From Massilia rhizosphaerae (GTDB lineage Bacteria > Pseudomonadota > Gammaproteobacteria > Burkholderiales > Burkholderiaceae_D): a stretch of 64,000 nt of DNA. The stretch covers positions 1 through 64,000 of the forward strand of contig NZ_JADKYX010000005.1 of assembly GCF_016093545.1 (NCBI RefSeq), given 5' to 3'. The position numbers and the translations under genes were made by a program. Shown piece by piece: positions 25,579 to 33,295 of this stretch (its first letter is position 1; each line of letters begins with the position of its first letter). The notes under the pieces are model-generated. The model was given only the letters and a program-made list of their open reading frames with translations. It had not been told where the DNA came from and made no database searches.

Positions 25579-26250
25579 GTGCCCACCATCGACCCCTGCG
25601 CCTTCCTGCGCCGCCTGCCGTTGTTTTCCGACCTCGGCGAGGACGAGTTGCGCGCCGTCGGCGCGGCGGCCACCGAACGCCACGTCGACCGCGGCCGCAC
25701 CGTGATCCGGCGCGGCGACCCGTGCCTGGGCTTCCATTCGATCCTGTACGGCCAGGTCAAGCTGGCGTTCGTGTCGCCCCAGGGCCAGGAGAAAGTCATC
25801 GAGATCCTCGGGCCGGGCAAGAGCTTCGGCGAGGCCGTCATGTTCATGGACAAGCCGTACTTCGTGACGGCGACGGCGCTGGAGGACTGCCTGCTGCTGC
25901 ACGTCGCCAAGGACGCCATCTTCGCCGAGCTGGAACGCAGTCCCGCATTCGCCCGCCGTATGCTGGCCGGGATGAGCCGGCGCCTGCATGGCCTCGTGGC
26001 GGACGTGGAGGCGTACACCCTGCACACGGGCGGCCAGCGCGTCGTCGACTACCTGCTCAAGGAGGCGCCCCCGTCCGGCGCGACGGTGCGGCTCGGGGTC
26101 AGCAAACGCCTCGTCGCGTCGCGCCTGAACATCACCCCCGAATATTTTTCGCGCGTGCTGCACGATCTCGTCCGGCGTGAACTCGTCCGGGTGGACGGCC
26201 GCGAGATCGAGATCCTCGACGCGGCCGCCCTGCGCGCCTACGAGGGCTGA
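25579..26250 (+). CDS. Crp/Fnr-family transcriptional regulator (Dnr/NNR-like)
   Basis: A 223-aa regulator with an N-terminal cyclic-nucleotide-binding-like beta-barrel (GDPCLGFHSILYGQVKLAF, GPGKSFGEAVMF), a long dimer helix, and a C-terminal winged helix. It lacks the N-terminal Cys group of FNR, so it is not an obvious iron-sulfur oxygen sensor and looks more like the Dnr/NNR branch. The recognition helix TPEYFSRVLHDL keeps the Glu and Ser-Arg used by FNR to read TTGA half-sites, matching the boxes before ubiU, nrdJ and the HMA-like gene. GTG 25579 is chosen over ATG 25543 because TGGAG stands five bases ahead. Its 3' end overlaps the convergent gene by 13 bp. Confidence 0.88.
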   Translation: MPTIDPCAFLRRLPLFSDLGEDELRAVGAAATERHVDRGRTVIRRGDPCLGFHSILYGQVKLAFVSPQGQEKVIEILGPGKSFGEAVMFMDKPYFVTATALEDCLLLHVAKDAIFAELERSPAFARRMLAGMSRRLHGLVADVEAYTLHTGGQRVVDYLLKEAPPSGATVRLGVSKRLVASRLNITPEYFSRVLHDLVRRELVRVDGREIEILDAAALRAYEG

Positions 26251-27515
26251 CGGCGCAGCCACGCCCTGTGGCGCAGCACGGGCGCGGCCAGGTCGAGCCC
26301 GAGGCGCAGGCAGGCCGCCGCGAGCAGCACGCCGGCGCTTGGCGCCAGCGGTGCGTACCAGCAGGCGCCCAGCGCCGCCGCGACGCCCGCCCCATGCCAG
26401 CGGCATTGCGCGCGCAGGCGCTGCGGGCCCGCCAGTTCCGTCATTTTCGGCACCCGCGCATGCGCCGGCGCGCGTTCGCGCAGGTGGTGCCACAGGAGGA
26501 AGGGCACGATCCGGTACAGCATGCCGTTCACGGCCGACATGGCGAAGCCCACCAGGAAGCACACGCCCAGTGCCGCGGCGCGCGCGTCGGACGCATCGCC
26601 CGGCCACGCGAACAGCCAGGCCGCGGCCACCGACGATGCGAGGGCCAGCAGCCAGTAGCCCGTGCCGGTCGCCGACCGCGTGCGTGCGCGCCGCAACAGC
26701 AGGGAGGCGGCCAGGGCCGCCCAGATCGTGAGCACGGCGGCGCCGGCCAGCGCGAACGCGGTGCGCCAGCCGGCGTCCAGCCAGCGGCCCGCGAGCCAGC
26801 CGGCCAGCGCGAGCAGCAGCAGGGCCACGCCGCGGCGCTCGCCGGCGGCGGGAAACGGATCGGTCGCCTGGAACATCGGGATCACCTGGAACGACACGGC
26901 CATCACGAGCGCGGCCACCCAGCCGGCCAGGCCCAGCGCCGCATGGCTGTCGACGAGGCGCAGGACCGGGACGGCCGGGCCGCCCGCGCGCCACGACGCC
27001 AGCGCCAGCCCGGCGCCGGCGCAGCCCAGCAGCGCGACGACGGCGCCGCGCATGCCGCCGGCGATGTGGGCGACGGCCGGCGCGGCGCGCCTGCCGCGCT
27101 GCCACAGCGTGGGCAGCAGGCAGGCGAGCAGCAGGGCGAACGCGCCCGCGAGCAGCACGACGGCCGCCGCGAACAGCGGCCCGAGGCCGGTCAGGAAGGC
27201 GGTGGCCAGCAGCGCCGCGCCGGCGCCGAGCAGCGGACAGCTCCAGACGGAAGCGAGTCCCGCCGCCCGCAGCGGCAGGCCGGCCACCGCCGGCAGCATC
27301 TGCAGCAGCGCGCCCGCCATCGTCATCGTGAGGAACCCCAGCGTGACGAGGTGGACGGCGGCGAGCAGAGGCGGGTTCCAGCGCGACGCGAACACGGCGC
27401 CGCCGTGCCAGGCCGCGAGCAGGCCCGCCGCCACGCCGAACCACGGCGCGGCGAGCAGGAACACGAGCGGCACCGCGGGCGGAGGCGCGCGGCCGTGGTC
27501 GAGGGCGCGCCGCAT
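26238..27515 (-). CDS. Multi-spanning membrane protein of the NO-response operon
   Basis: A 425-aa protein with about 12 hydrophobic helices. His-containing segments (WNPPLLAAVHLVTLGFLTMTM, VDSHAALGLAGWVA, NGMLYRIVPFLLWHHLRER) resemble the haem-copper-oxidase-like / NnrS-related membrane proteins often found beside norB. The exact family is not certain. The start at 27515 is chosen because it overlaps the DUF2249 stop by one base (TGATG); the frame stays open further upstream. It is the last gene of norB-nsrR-DUF2249 and so is likely NO-induced. It may handle haem, copper or NO at the membrane, which is inference. Confidence 0.75.
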   Translation of the reverse strand: MRRALDHGRAPPPAVPLVFLLAAPWFGVAAGLLAAWHGGAVFASRWNPPLLAAVHLVTLGFLTMTMAGALLQMLPAVAGLPLRAAGLASVWSCPLLGAGAALLATAFLTGLGPLFAAAVVLLAGAFALLLACLLPTLWQRGRRAAPAVAHIAGGMRGAVVALLGCAGAGLALASWRAGGPAVPVLRLVDSHAALGLAGWVAALVMAVSFQVIPMFQATDPFPAAGERRGVALLLLALAGWLAGRWLDAGWRTAFALAGAAVLTIWAALAASLLLRRARTRSATGTGYWLLALASSVAAAWLFAWPGDASDARAAALGVCFLVGFAMSAVNGMLYRIVPFLLWHHLRERAPAHARVPKMTELAGPQRLRAQCRWHGAGVAAALGACWYAPLAPSAGVLLAAACLRLGLDLAAPVLRHRAWLRRQPS

Positions 27516-27730
27516 CAGGCGTTGCGCGCGATGGTCACGAGGCAGCCGTCGTCGCGCCAGGTGCTGCGCCAGCGGTAGCCGTCGTGCGCGAGGATGCCGT
27601 ACAGCGGATGGGGCTCGCGCGCCAGCAGCACGCACAGTTCGGCGCCGTCGGCCAGGCCGTCGAGCGCGTCGAGTATCCGCTCCAGCGGTTGCGGGGCGGG
27701 CAGGTCGCGCAGGTCGAGTATGGTATTCAT
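27515..27730 (-). CDS. DUF2249 domain protein
   Basis: A 71-aa protein of the DUF2249 type, with a compact TusA-like alpha/beta fold: the first strand ILDLRDLPAPQPLERILDAL, then LCVLLAREPHPLYGILAHDGY and a closing strand CLVTIARN. DUF2249 genes commonly accompany NO and nitrite genes in proteobacteria; a haem- or redox-linked role has been proposed but is not shown by the sequence. It is joined to nsrR by a 4-bp ATGA overlap and to the downstream membrane protein by a 1-bp overlap, so the three are translationally linked. Confidence 0.8.
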   Translation of the reverse strand: MNTILDLRDLPAPQPLERILDALDGLADGAELCVLLAREPHPLYGILAHDGYRWRSTWRDDGCLVTIARNA

Positions 27731-28131
27731 GATTGTGCGAGGAGGCTGGACAGCGGGATGCCGTCCAGCGACTCAAGGAAACGGGCCGTCGCGCGGCACA
27801 GCGCGCCCTTCAGCGCGCAGGCCGGCGCCAGCGGACAGGCGCGCGCGCGGCCGTCCAGGCAGGCGACGACGTGGAAATCGGGCTCGGTACGGCGCACCAC
27901 GTCGCCCACCGAGATGTCGGCGGGCGCGCGGGCGAGGCGGATGCCGCCGCTGCGCCCGCGCACGGTCTCGACGAAGCCCGCGTGTCCGAGTTGGTTGACG
28001 ATCTTCGTCAGGTGGTGGTGCGAGATGCCGTGCAGGGCGGCCACTTCGCCGGTGGTGGCGAGGCGGCCCCCGTTGGCGCCCAGGTACAACAGCACGCGCA
28101 GGGCGTAATCGGTGTGTTCGGTCAGACGCAT
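27727..28131 (-). CDS. nsrR: Rrf2-family nitric-oxide-sensing repressor
   Basis: NsrR is an iron-sulfur repressor that releases DNA when NO attacks its cluster. The 134-aa product has the Rrf2 start MRLTEHTDYALRVLLYLGA, the helix-turn-helix ISHHHLTKIVNQLGHAGFV with GRSGGIRLAR as the wing, and cluster cysteines spaced C-x7-C-x5-C (CLDGRARACPLAPAC) at about residue 92. In E. coli NsrR the first gap is five residues, so the spacing here is slightly longer. It lies 22 bp after norB, and a matching operator stands upstream of norB at 30550-30572, which implies autoregulation. Confidence 0.93.
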   Translation of the reverse strand: MRLTEHTDYALRVLLYLGANGGRLATTGEVAALHGISHHHLTKIVNQLGHAGFVETVRGRSGGIRLARAPADISVGDVVRRTEPDFHVVACLDGRARACPLAPACALKGALCRATARFLESLDGIPLSSLLAQS

Positions 28132-28153
28132 GATCGCTCCCGCGCGCGTGTTC

Positions 28154-30460
28154 TCAAGCCTTGGTGGACGTGCGGACCGCCCGGGCGGCGGGCCGGCCGG
28201 CGATCTCGATCGGCGCCTCGACCGGACGGGCCGGCCGGCGCATCAAGCGCACCACGAACAGGGCGAGGAACAAGGTGCCCAGCGCGAACACGACATCGCC
28301 CGGCACGCGCAGCCACACCATGTTTTCCATGAACGCCGAGTGGATCACTTCCGGCGAGCGGGCGTACCACATGCCTTTCGAGATGCTGGCGGCGGCCTGG
28401 TAGATGCCGGCCGGGACGAGGGCCATGAACACCATCATCGCCAGGCCGATGTTCAGCAGCCAGAACATGGGCTTGAGCAGGGCGTCGGACCAGGCCAGGC
28501 GGTCGGTCAGGCCGCGCAGGCAGAACAGCATCAGGCCCACGCCCAGCATGCCGTACACGCCGAACAGGGCGGCGTGGCCGTGGGCGGCCGTCATGTTCAG
28601 GCCCTGCATGTAGTACAGCGCGATCGGAGTGTTGATCGAGAAGCCCAGCAGGCCGGCGCCGACCACGTTCCAGAAGCCCACGGCGATGAAGCACAGGATC
28701 GACCAGCGGTAGCTCGCCACCCACGGCGCGGCCTTCGAGCGGTGGTAGTTGCGGTATGCCTCCATGCCGATCATCGACAGCGGCACCACTTCCAGCGCCG
28801 AGAACATGGCGCCGATCGCGATCACGGACGTCGGCGTGCCGGTGAAGTACAGGTGGTGCAGGGTGCCCAGGATGCCGCCGAACAGGAACACGATGGTCTC
28901 GAGCACGATGGCGGTGTTGGCGCTGGCGGCGCGGATCAGGCCCAGGCGGGTGAACAGCAGGGCGATGACGGCCGTGGCGAACACTTCGAAGAAGCCTTCG
29001 ACCCACAGGTGCACCAGCCACCACCTCCAGTATTCGATGATCGCGTAGTGAGTGTGCTGGTCCCAGGTCAGCGAGGTGGCGTAGAAGCCGCCGATGCAGA
29101 CGGCCGACAGGAACACCATGGCGATCAGGCCGCGGCTCTCGGACGGTTTGCGCAGCGCGGGCCAGAGGCCGCGACCCAGCAGGAAGGCCCAGAACAGCAG
29201 GCCGACGAACAGCAGGTATTGCCAGATGCGGCCCATGCTGGTGAATTCGAGGCCCTGGTTGCCGAGCCAGAAGCTGAAGTCGACGCCGCGGTGCTGCAGG
29301 GTGCCGAGCCAGCCGCAGGCGGTCGAGCCGGCGACGATGAACAGCAGCGCGTAGAACAGCACGTGCACGCCGAGCGCCTGGAATTTCGGTTCGTGGCCGG
29401 AGATGGCGGGCGCGATGTACAGGCCCGTGGCCAGCCACGCGGTGGCGATCCACAGCACGGCGAACTGGGTGTGGACGGTGCGGCTGATGGTGTACGGCAG
29501 GATGTTGGCGAGCGGGATGCCGAAGAAGCTGGTGCCTTCGACCGAGTAGTGGGCCGTGATGACGCCCATGCCCACCTGGGCCAGGATCAGCGCGACGACG
29601 ACGGCGAAGTACTTGCGCGTGGCCTTCATCGACGGCGTGGGTTTCAGCTTGAACAGCGGGTCGTCCTTCGGCGGTGTCGGGTCGCCTTCCTCGGGCTGGG
29701 CCGAGTGGAACAGGATCATGCCGGCGATGGCGCCGATCATGCCGATGATGCTGGCGATCGACCAGATGCCGGTGCCGGCCGTGGGGGTGTTGCCGACGAG
29801 GGGCTCGTGCGGCCAGTTGCTCGTGTACGACAGGCCCGCTTGGCCCGGACGGTCGGTGGCGGCGGCCCAGGCCGACCAGAAGAAGAACCCGGTCAGTGCA
29901 AGGCGGTCGTCGCCGTTGGGCAGGGCGCCCGGTGTCATGGCGTACTGGCCGCGCAGCTTGTCGAGCTTCGGATCGTTGCCGAACAGCCCGGCATAGTGCG
30001 CCGCCACGGCCTGGACGGCCGCGCTGCGTTCGGCGCCGAGCGTCAGCGTATCGGTGCCGGCGTCGTACGTGTTGCGGCGCAGGGTTTCCTTGACGAGGGC
30101 GTCGATGGCGCCGCGCTTGCCGGCGTCGAGCGCGGCGTACGGCTGGCCGTCGTCGCGCCGGGCCAGTTGGTCCTGCAGCGCGAGGGCTTCGCGGTGCAGC
30201 CAGTCGGCCGACCAGTCGGGGGCGACGTAGCTGCCGTGGCCCCAGACGGTGCCCAGTTGCTGGCCGCCGGCGGACAGCCAGGCCTGCTGCCCCCGCTTGA
30301 GCTGGTCGCCCGTGTAGAGGACGTGGCCCTGGTTGTCGACGATGCGTGCGGGGATGGGTGGCGCCTTCAGGTAGATCTCCTTGCCCACCAACAGCAGTGT
30401 GGCAAAGGAGAGTACACAGATGACCGCCAGCCAAGTCCATAGTTTGCGTGTTGCGTGCAT
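28154..30460 (-). CDS. norB: Quinol-dependent nitric oxide reductase (qNor)
   Basis: A single-subunit nitric oxide reductase that reduces NO to N2O with electrons from quinol. The 768-aa product has an N-terminal membrane anchor and a long hydrophilic extension (AGGQQLGTVWGHGSYVAPDWSADW) that replaces NorC, followed by the haem-copper oxidase-like core. That core includes TQFAVLWIATAWLATGLYI, the WWLVHLWVEGFFEVFATAVI segment with Glu typical of NorB, and GTLHHLYFTGTP carrying the paired His. ATG 30460 is chosen, after AAAAGGAAAACAAGCC, which gives MHATRKLWTW as in the family. No norC is present, consistent with the qNor type. It can serve respiration or NO detoxification. Confidence 0.96.
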   Translation of the reverse strand: MHATRKLWTWLAVICVLSFATLLLVGKEIYLKAPPIPARIVDNQGHVLYTGDQLKRGQQAWLSAGGQQLGTVWGHGSYVAPDWSADWLHREALALQDQLARRDDGQPYAALDAGKRGAIDALVKETLRRNTYDAGTDTLTLGAERSAAVQAVAAHYAGLFGNDPKLDKLRGQYAMTPGALPNGDDRLALTGFFFWSAWAAATDRPGQAGLSYTSNWPHEPLVGNTPTAGTGIWSIASIIGMIGAIAGMILFHSAQPEEGDPTPPKDDPLFKLKPTPSMKATRKYFAVVVALILAQVGMGVITAHYSVEGTSFFGIPLANILPYTISRTVHTQFAVLWIATAWLATGLYIAPAISGHEPKFQALGVHVLFYALLFIVAGSTACGWLGTLQHRGVDFSFWLGNQGLEFTSMGRIWQYLLFVGLLFWAFLLGRGLWPALRKPSESRGLIAMVFLSAVCIGGFYATSLTWDQHTHYAIIEYWRWWLVHLWVEGFFEVFATAVIALLFTRLGLIRAASANTAIVLETIVFLFGGILGTLHHLYFTGTPTSVIAIGAMFSALEVVPLSMIGMEAYRNYHRSKAAPWVASYRWSILCFIAVGFWNVVGAGLLGFSINTPIALYYMQGLNMTAAHGHAALFGVYGMLGVGLMLFCLRGLTDRLAWSDALLKPMFWLLNIGLAMMVFMALVPAGIYQAAASISKGMWYARSPEVIHSAFMENMVWLRVPGDVVFALGTLFLALFVVRLMRRPARPVEAPIEIAGRPAARAVRTSTKA

Positions 30461-30549
30461 GGCTTGTTTTCCTTTTCTGGTAGTTGAGCGGCGGCGCAGT
30501 GGGTCGCGAAACCGTGCGCTTGTTCGCATTGTGCGAGGATTTCGGCTAT

Positions 30550-30572
30550 TAGTTGCATATGAAATGCAGCTT
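30550..30572. promoter_or_regulatory. NsrR operator between norB and nnrS
   Basis: Read on the minus strand, the sequence is AAGCTGCATTT-C-ATATGCAACTA. The first half matches 10 of 11 positions of the NsrR half-site AAGATGCATTT and the second (as its complement TAGTTGCATAT) 8 of 11, with the usual single-base spacer. It lies about 90 bp before norB and 150 bp before nnrS. Since nsrR is in the norB operon, negative feedback is expected. Confidence 0.72.
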
Positions 30573-30645
30573 TATTTGAAATCCTTGACCCAGTTTAGGA
30601 AAGGTCGCGCAAAGGCGATATCGGCAGCGTGGGCTAGGCGCAGGC

Positions 30646-30693
30646 TAGTCACTTTGGCCGATTGCCGGGCACGGGGTGGCCGCTTAATATGCG
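30646..30693 (+). promoter_or_regulatory. Candidate nnrS-hemN promoter with NarL-like 16-mer
   Basis: TAGTCACTTTGGCCGA at 30646-30661 has the first half TAGTCAC seen at 12846 but a weaker second half. It is centred about 31 bp ahead of a TAATAT sequence (30685-30690), a distance that would place an activator near position -42. The nnrS start lies 33 bp further. Activator identity is inferred. Confidence 0.4.
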
Positions 30694-30722
30694 ACTGAAA
30701 TACCACTTTAAAGGAGGCCAGC

Positions 30723-31910
30723 ATGGCACTCATGTCCATCGAAGAAGCCCGTCCCGCGCCGGGGCAGGGGCGCGGCGCGCCCCTGTTCTCGCTCGGGTTC
30801 CGTCCGTTCTACCTGCTGGCCGCGGCGTTCGCCGCGCTGGCCGTGCCGCTGTGGATCGCGGCGCAGGCGGGACTGGGGCTGCCGGCGCGCATCGACATGC
30901 TGTGGCATATGCATGAAATGGTGTTCGGGTTCGCGCTGGCCGTCGTCGTCGGCTTCCTGTACACGGCCGGCTATAACTGGACCAAGCTGTGGACGCCGCG
31001 CGGCCCGGCGCTCGCCGCGATCGCCGGCGTCTGGCTGGCGGGCAGGGTGGCCATGCTGGCCGCGCCGCCCGTCGTCGCGGCGCTCGTCGACGCCGCGTTC
31101 CTGCCGGTCGCCGCGTACCCGCTGTATAGCGTGTTCAAGCGCGCCGGCAACCGGCGCAACATGTTCCTCGTCGGCCTGCTCGGCCTGCTCACGCTGGCCA
31201 ACCTGTGCTTTCACGCGGCCGCGCTGGGCTACATCTCGCTCGACCCGCTGCGGCCCGTGCACTTCGCGATCCTGCTCGTCGTCGTGATCGAAACCGTGAT
31301 CGGCGGCCGCGTGATCCCGATGTTTACCCGCAATGGCGCGCCCGGCACGCAGCCCGTGCAGAACGAGCGCCGCGACAAGTGGGCGCTGGCGCTGACCGTG
31401 CTGGCCGGCCTGGCCTGGGCGGCCGGCCTGCCGGCGCCGCTGACGGCCAGCCTCGCGCTGTTCGCGGCCGTGGGCCAGGCCGTGCGCCTGATCGGCTGGC
31501 AGCCGTGGCGCACGTGGCGCAACCCGCTGCTGTGGATCCTGCACGTGTCGTACGCGTGGATCCCGTTCGGCTTCCTTCTGCTGGCGCTGGCGCAGTACGG
31601 CGTCGTCTCCGGCAGCGCCGCGCTGCACGTGCTGACGGTCGGCGCGCTGGCCGGCCTCGTCATGGGCATGATCACCCGCACGGCGCTGGGCCACACGGGC
31701 CGTCCGCTCAAGGCGGGACGCGCCGAATGCTGGATGTTCGCGCTCGTGCAGGCGGCCGTCGTGCTGCGCTTTTGCGCCGCCGTGCTGCCGGCGTGGCGTA
31801 CGGCCGGCCTGGCGCTTGCCACCGTGTGCTGGAGCGCCGCCTTCCTCACCTACCTGGCCGTCTACGTGCCCTATCTGTCGGCCGCGCGCGCCGACGGCCG
31901 CGAAGGATAA
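30723..31910 (+). CDS. nnrS: NnrS family haem- and copper-containing membrane protein
   Basis: NnrS proteins are haem/copper-containing inner membrane proteins induced by NO; they protect cells during nitrosative stress, though the reaction is not settled. The 395-aa product has about 12 hydrophobic segments and the family motifs FSLGFRPFYLLAA, LWHMHEMVFGFALAVVVGFL, GGRVIPMFTRNG and ITRTALGHTGRPL. AAAGGAGGCCAGC gives a very strong ribosome site. It is divergent from norB across an intergenic region with an NsrR operator, and is followed by hemN after 6 bp. Confidence 0.95.
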   Translation: MALMSIEEARPAPGQGRGAPLFSLGFRPFYLLAAAFAALAVPLWIAAQAGLGLPARIDMLWHMHEMVFGFALAVVVGFLYTAGYNWTKLWTPRGPALAAIAGVWLAGRVAMLAAPPVVAALVDAAFLPVAAYPLYSVFKRAGNRRNMFLVGLLGLLTLANLCFHAAALGYISLDPLRPVHFAILLVVVIETVIGGRVIPMFTRNGAPGTQPVQNERRDKWALALTVLAGLAWAAGLPAPLTASLALFAAVGQAVRLIGWQPWRTWRNPLLWILHVSYAWIPFGFLLLALAQYGVVSGSAALHVLTVGALAGLVMGMITRTALGHTGRPLKAGRAECWMFALVQAAVVLRFCAAVLPAWRTAGLALATVCWSAAFLTYLAVYVPYLSAARADGREG

Positions 31911-31916
31911 ACCGCC

Positions 31917-33278
31917 ATGCATCCCACCATCGAATTCGATCCCGACCTCATCGCCCGCATGAGCCGCAACGGGCCCCGTTACACGTCGTACCCGACGGCC
32001 GACCGTTTCACGCCGTCGTTCGGCGCGGCCGACTTCGCGGCCGCCGCGCGGCCGGGCAAGCCGTTGTCGCTGTACGTGCACATCCCGTTCTGCGAATCGC
32101 TGTGCTACTACTGCGCGTGCAACAAGATCATCACGCACGACCGGAGCAAGGCGGCCAGGTACCTGGGCTACCTGATGCGCGAGATCGACATGCAGGCGCG
32201 CCTGTTCGCGGACGGCGCCGTCGTCGAGCAGCTGCACTTCGGCGGCGGCACCCCGACCTATCTCGACGACGCGCAGATGGGCGACCTGCTGGGCATGCTG
32301 CGCAGCCGCTTCGCGTTCGCGCCGGACGACGTGGGCGAGTATTCGATCGAGATCGATCCGCGCACCGTCGACGCAGAGCGCATCCGCACGCTGCGGCGCC
32401 AGGGCTTCAACCGCCTGTCGCTCGGCGTGCAGGACTTCGACGAGGACGTGCAGCGCGCCGTCAACCGCATCCAGCCGGAAGCGCTGACGGTCGACGCGAT
32501 CGCCGCCGCGCGCGCCGCCGGCTTCCGCTCCATCAGCATCGACCTGATCTACGGCCTGCCGCTGCAGAACACGGCCACGATGGCGGCCACGCTCGACAAG
32601 GTCGTCGCCGCGGCGCCGGACCGCATCTCCGTCTACAACTACGCGCACATGCCGCAGCTGTTCAAGTCGCAGAAGCTGATTCGCGACGCCGACCTGCCGG
32701 ACGCCGCGACCAAGCTCGCCATGCTGGGCCTGTGCATCGAACGCCTGGGCGCGGCCGGCTACGTCTACATCGGCATGGACCATTTCGCGAAGCCGGACGA
32801 CGAACTGGCCCGCGCCCAGCGCGACGGCACGCTGCACCGCAACTTCCAGGGCTATTCGACGCACGCGGACATCGACATGGTGGCGTGCGGCGTGTCGGCC
32901 ATCAGCGCCGTCAACGGGACCTATGCGCAGAACGAGAAGTCGCTCGAACCGTATTACACGCGCATCGACTGCGGCGAGCTGCCGATCGCACGCGGCCTCG
33001 CGCTGTCCGCCGACGACCTGAGGCGGCGCGAGATCATCCAGCGCCTGATGTGCGACTTCGCGCTCGACCTGTCCACGCTGGGGGACCGCTTCGCGCCCGA
33101 GCTGGCCCGCCTGGCGGAGATGGAACGGGACGGGTTGCTCACGCTGACGCCGGAGCGCCTGGAAGTCGGCCCGAAAGGGCGCCTCCTGATCCGCAACATC
33201 TGCATGGTGTTCGACGACTACGTGGGCAAGCCGGCCGAGGTGCCGCTGCAGCGGCTGCGCTATTCGCGGACCGTGTGA
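31917..33278 (+). CDS. hemN: Oxygen-independent coproporphyrinogen III oxidase
   Basis: A radical-SAM enzyme that decarboxylates coproporphyrinogen III to protoporphyrinogen IX without oxygen, supplying haem for NarI and NorB in anaerobic growth. The 453-aa product shows the extended HemN cluster motif CESLCYYCACNKIIT near residue 57, the SAM-binding HFGGGTPTYL, LSLGVQDFDEDVQRAVNR, and the later YIGMDHFAKPDDELA typical of true HemN rather than the HemW look-alikes. Length matches E. coli HemN. It is co-transcribed with nnrS and ends in a hairpin. Confidence 0.96.
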   Translation: MHPTIEFDPDLIARMSRNGPRYTSYPTADRFTPSFGAADFAAAARPGKPLSLYVHIPFCESLCYYCACNKIITHDRSKAARYLGYLMREIDMQARLFADGAVVEQLHFGGGTPTYLDDAQMGDLLGMLRSRFAFAPDDVGEYSIEIDPRTVDAERIRTLRRQGFNRLSLGVQDFDEDVQRAVNRIQPEALTVDAIAAARAAGFRSISIDLIYGLPLQNTATMAATLDKVVAAAPDRISVYNYAHMPQLFKSQKLIRDADLPDAATKLAMLGLCIERLGAAGYVYIGMDHFAKPDDELARAQRDGTLHRNFQGYSTHADIDMVACGVSAISAVNGTYAQNEKSLEPYYTRIDCGELPIARGLALSADDLRRREIIQRLMCDFALDLSTLGDRFAPELARLAEMERDGLLTLTPERLEVGPKGRLLIRNICMVFDDYVGKPAEVPLQRLRYSRTV

Positions 33279-33295
33279 CGCGGACCGCGCGTCAC
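33275..33295. terminator. Bidirectional hairpin at hemN/MFS gene ends
   Basis: GTGACGCG-GACCG-CGCGTCAC is a perfect eight-base stem that contains the stop codons of both convergent genes (hemN at 33276-33278 and the MFS gene at 33292-33294). No T-run follows. A shared terminator is the simplest reading. Confidence 0.5.

Noticed and set aside
30584..30597. TTGACCCAGTTTAG ahead of norB as an FNR box
   Set aside because: The left half fits but the right half matches only weakly, so it is not reported as a site; the NsrR operator nearby is far better.
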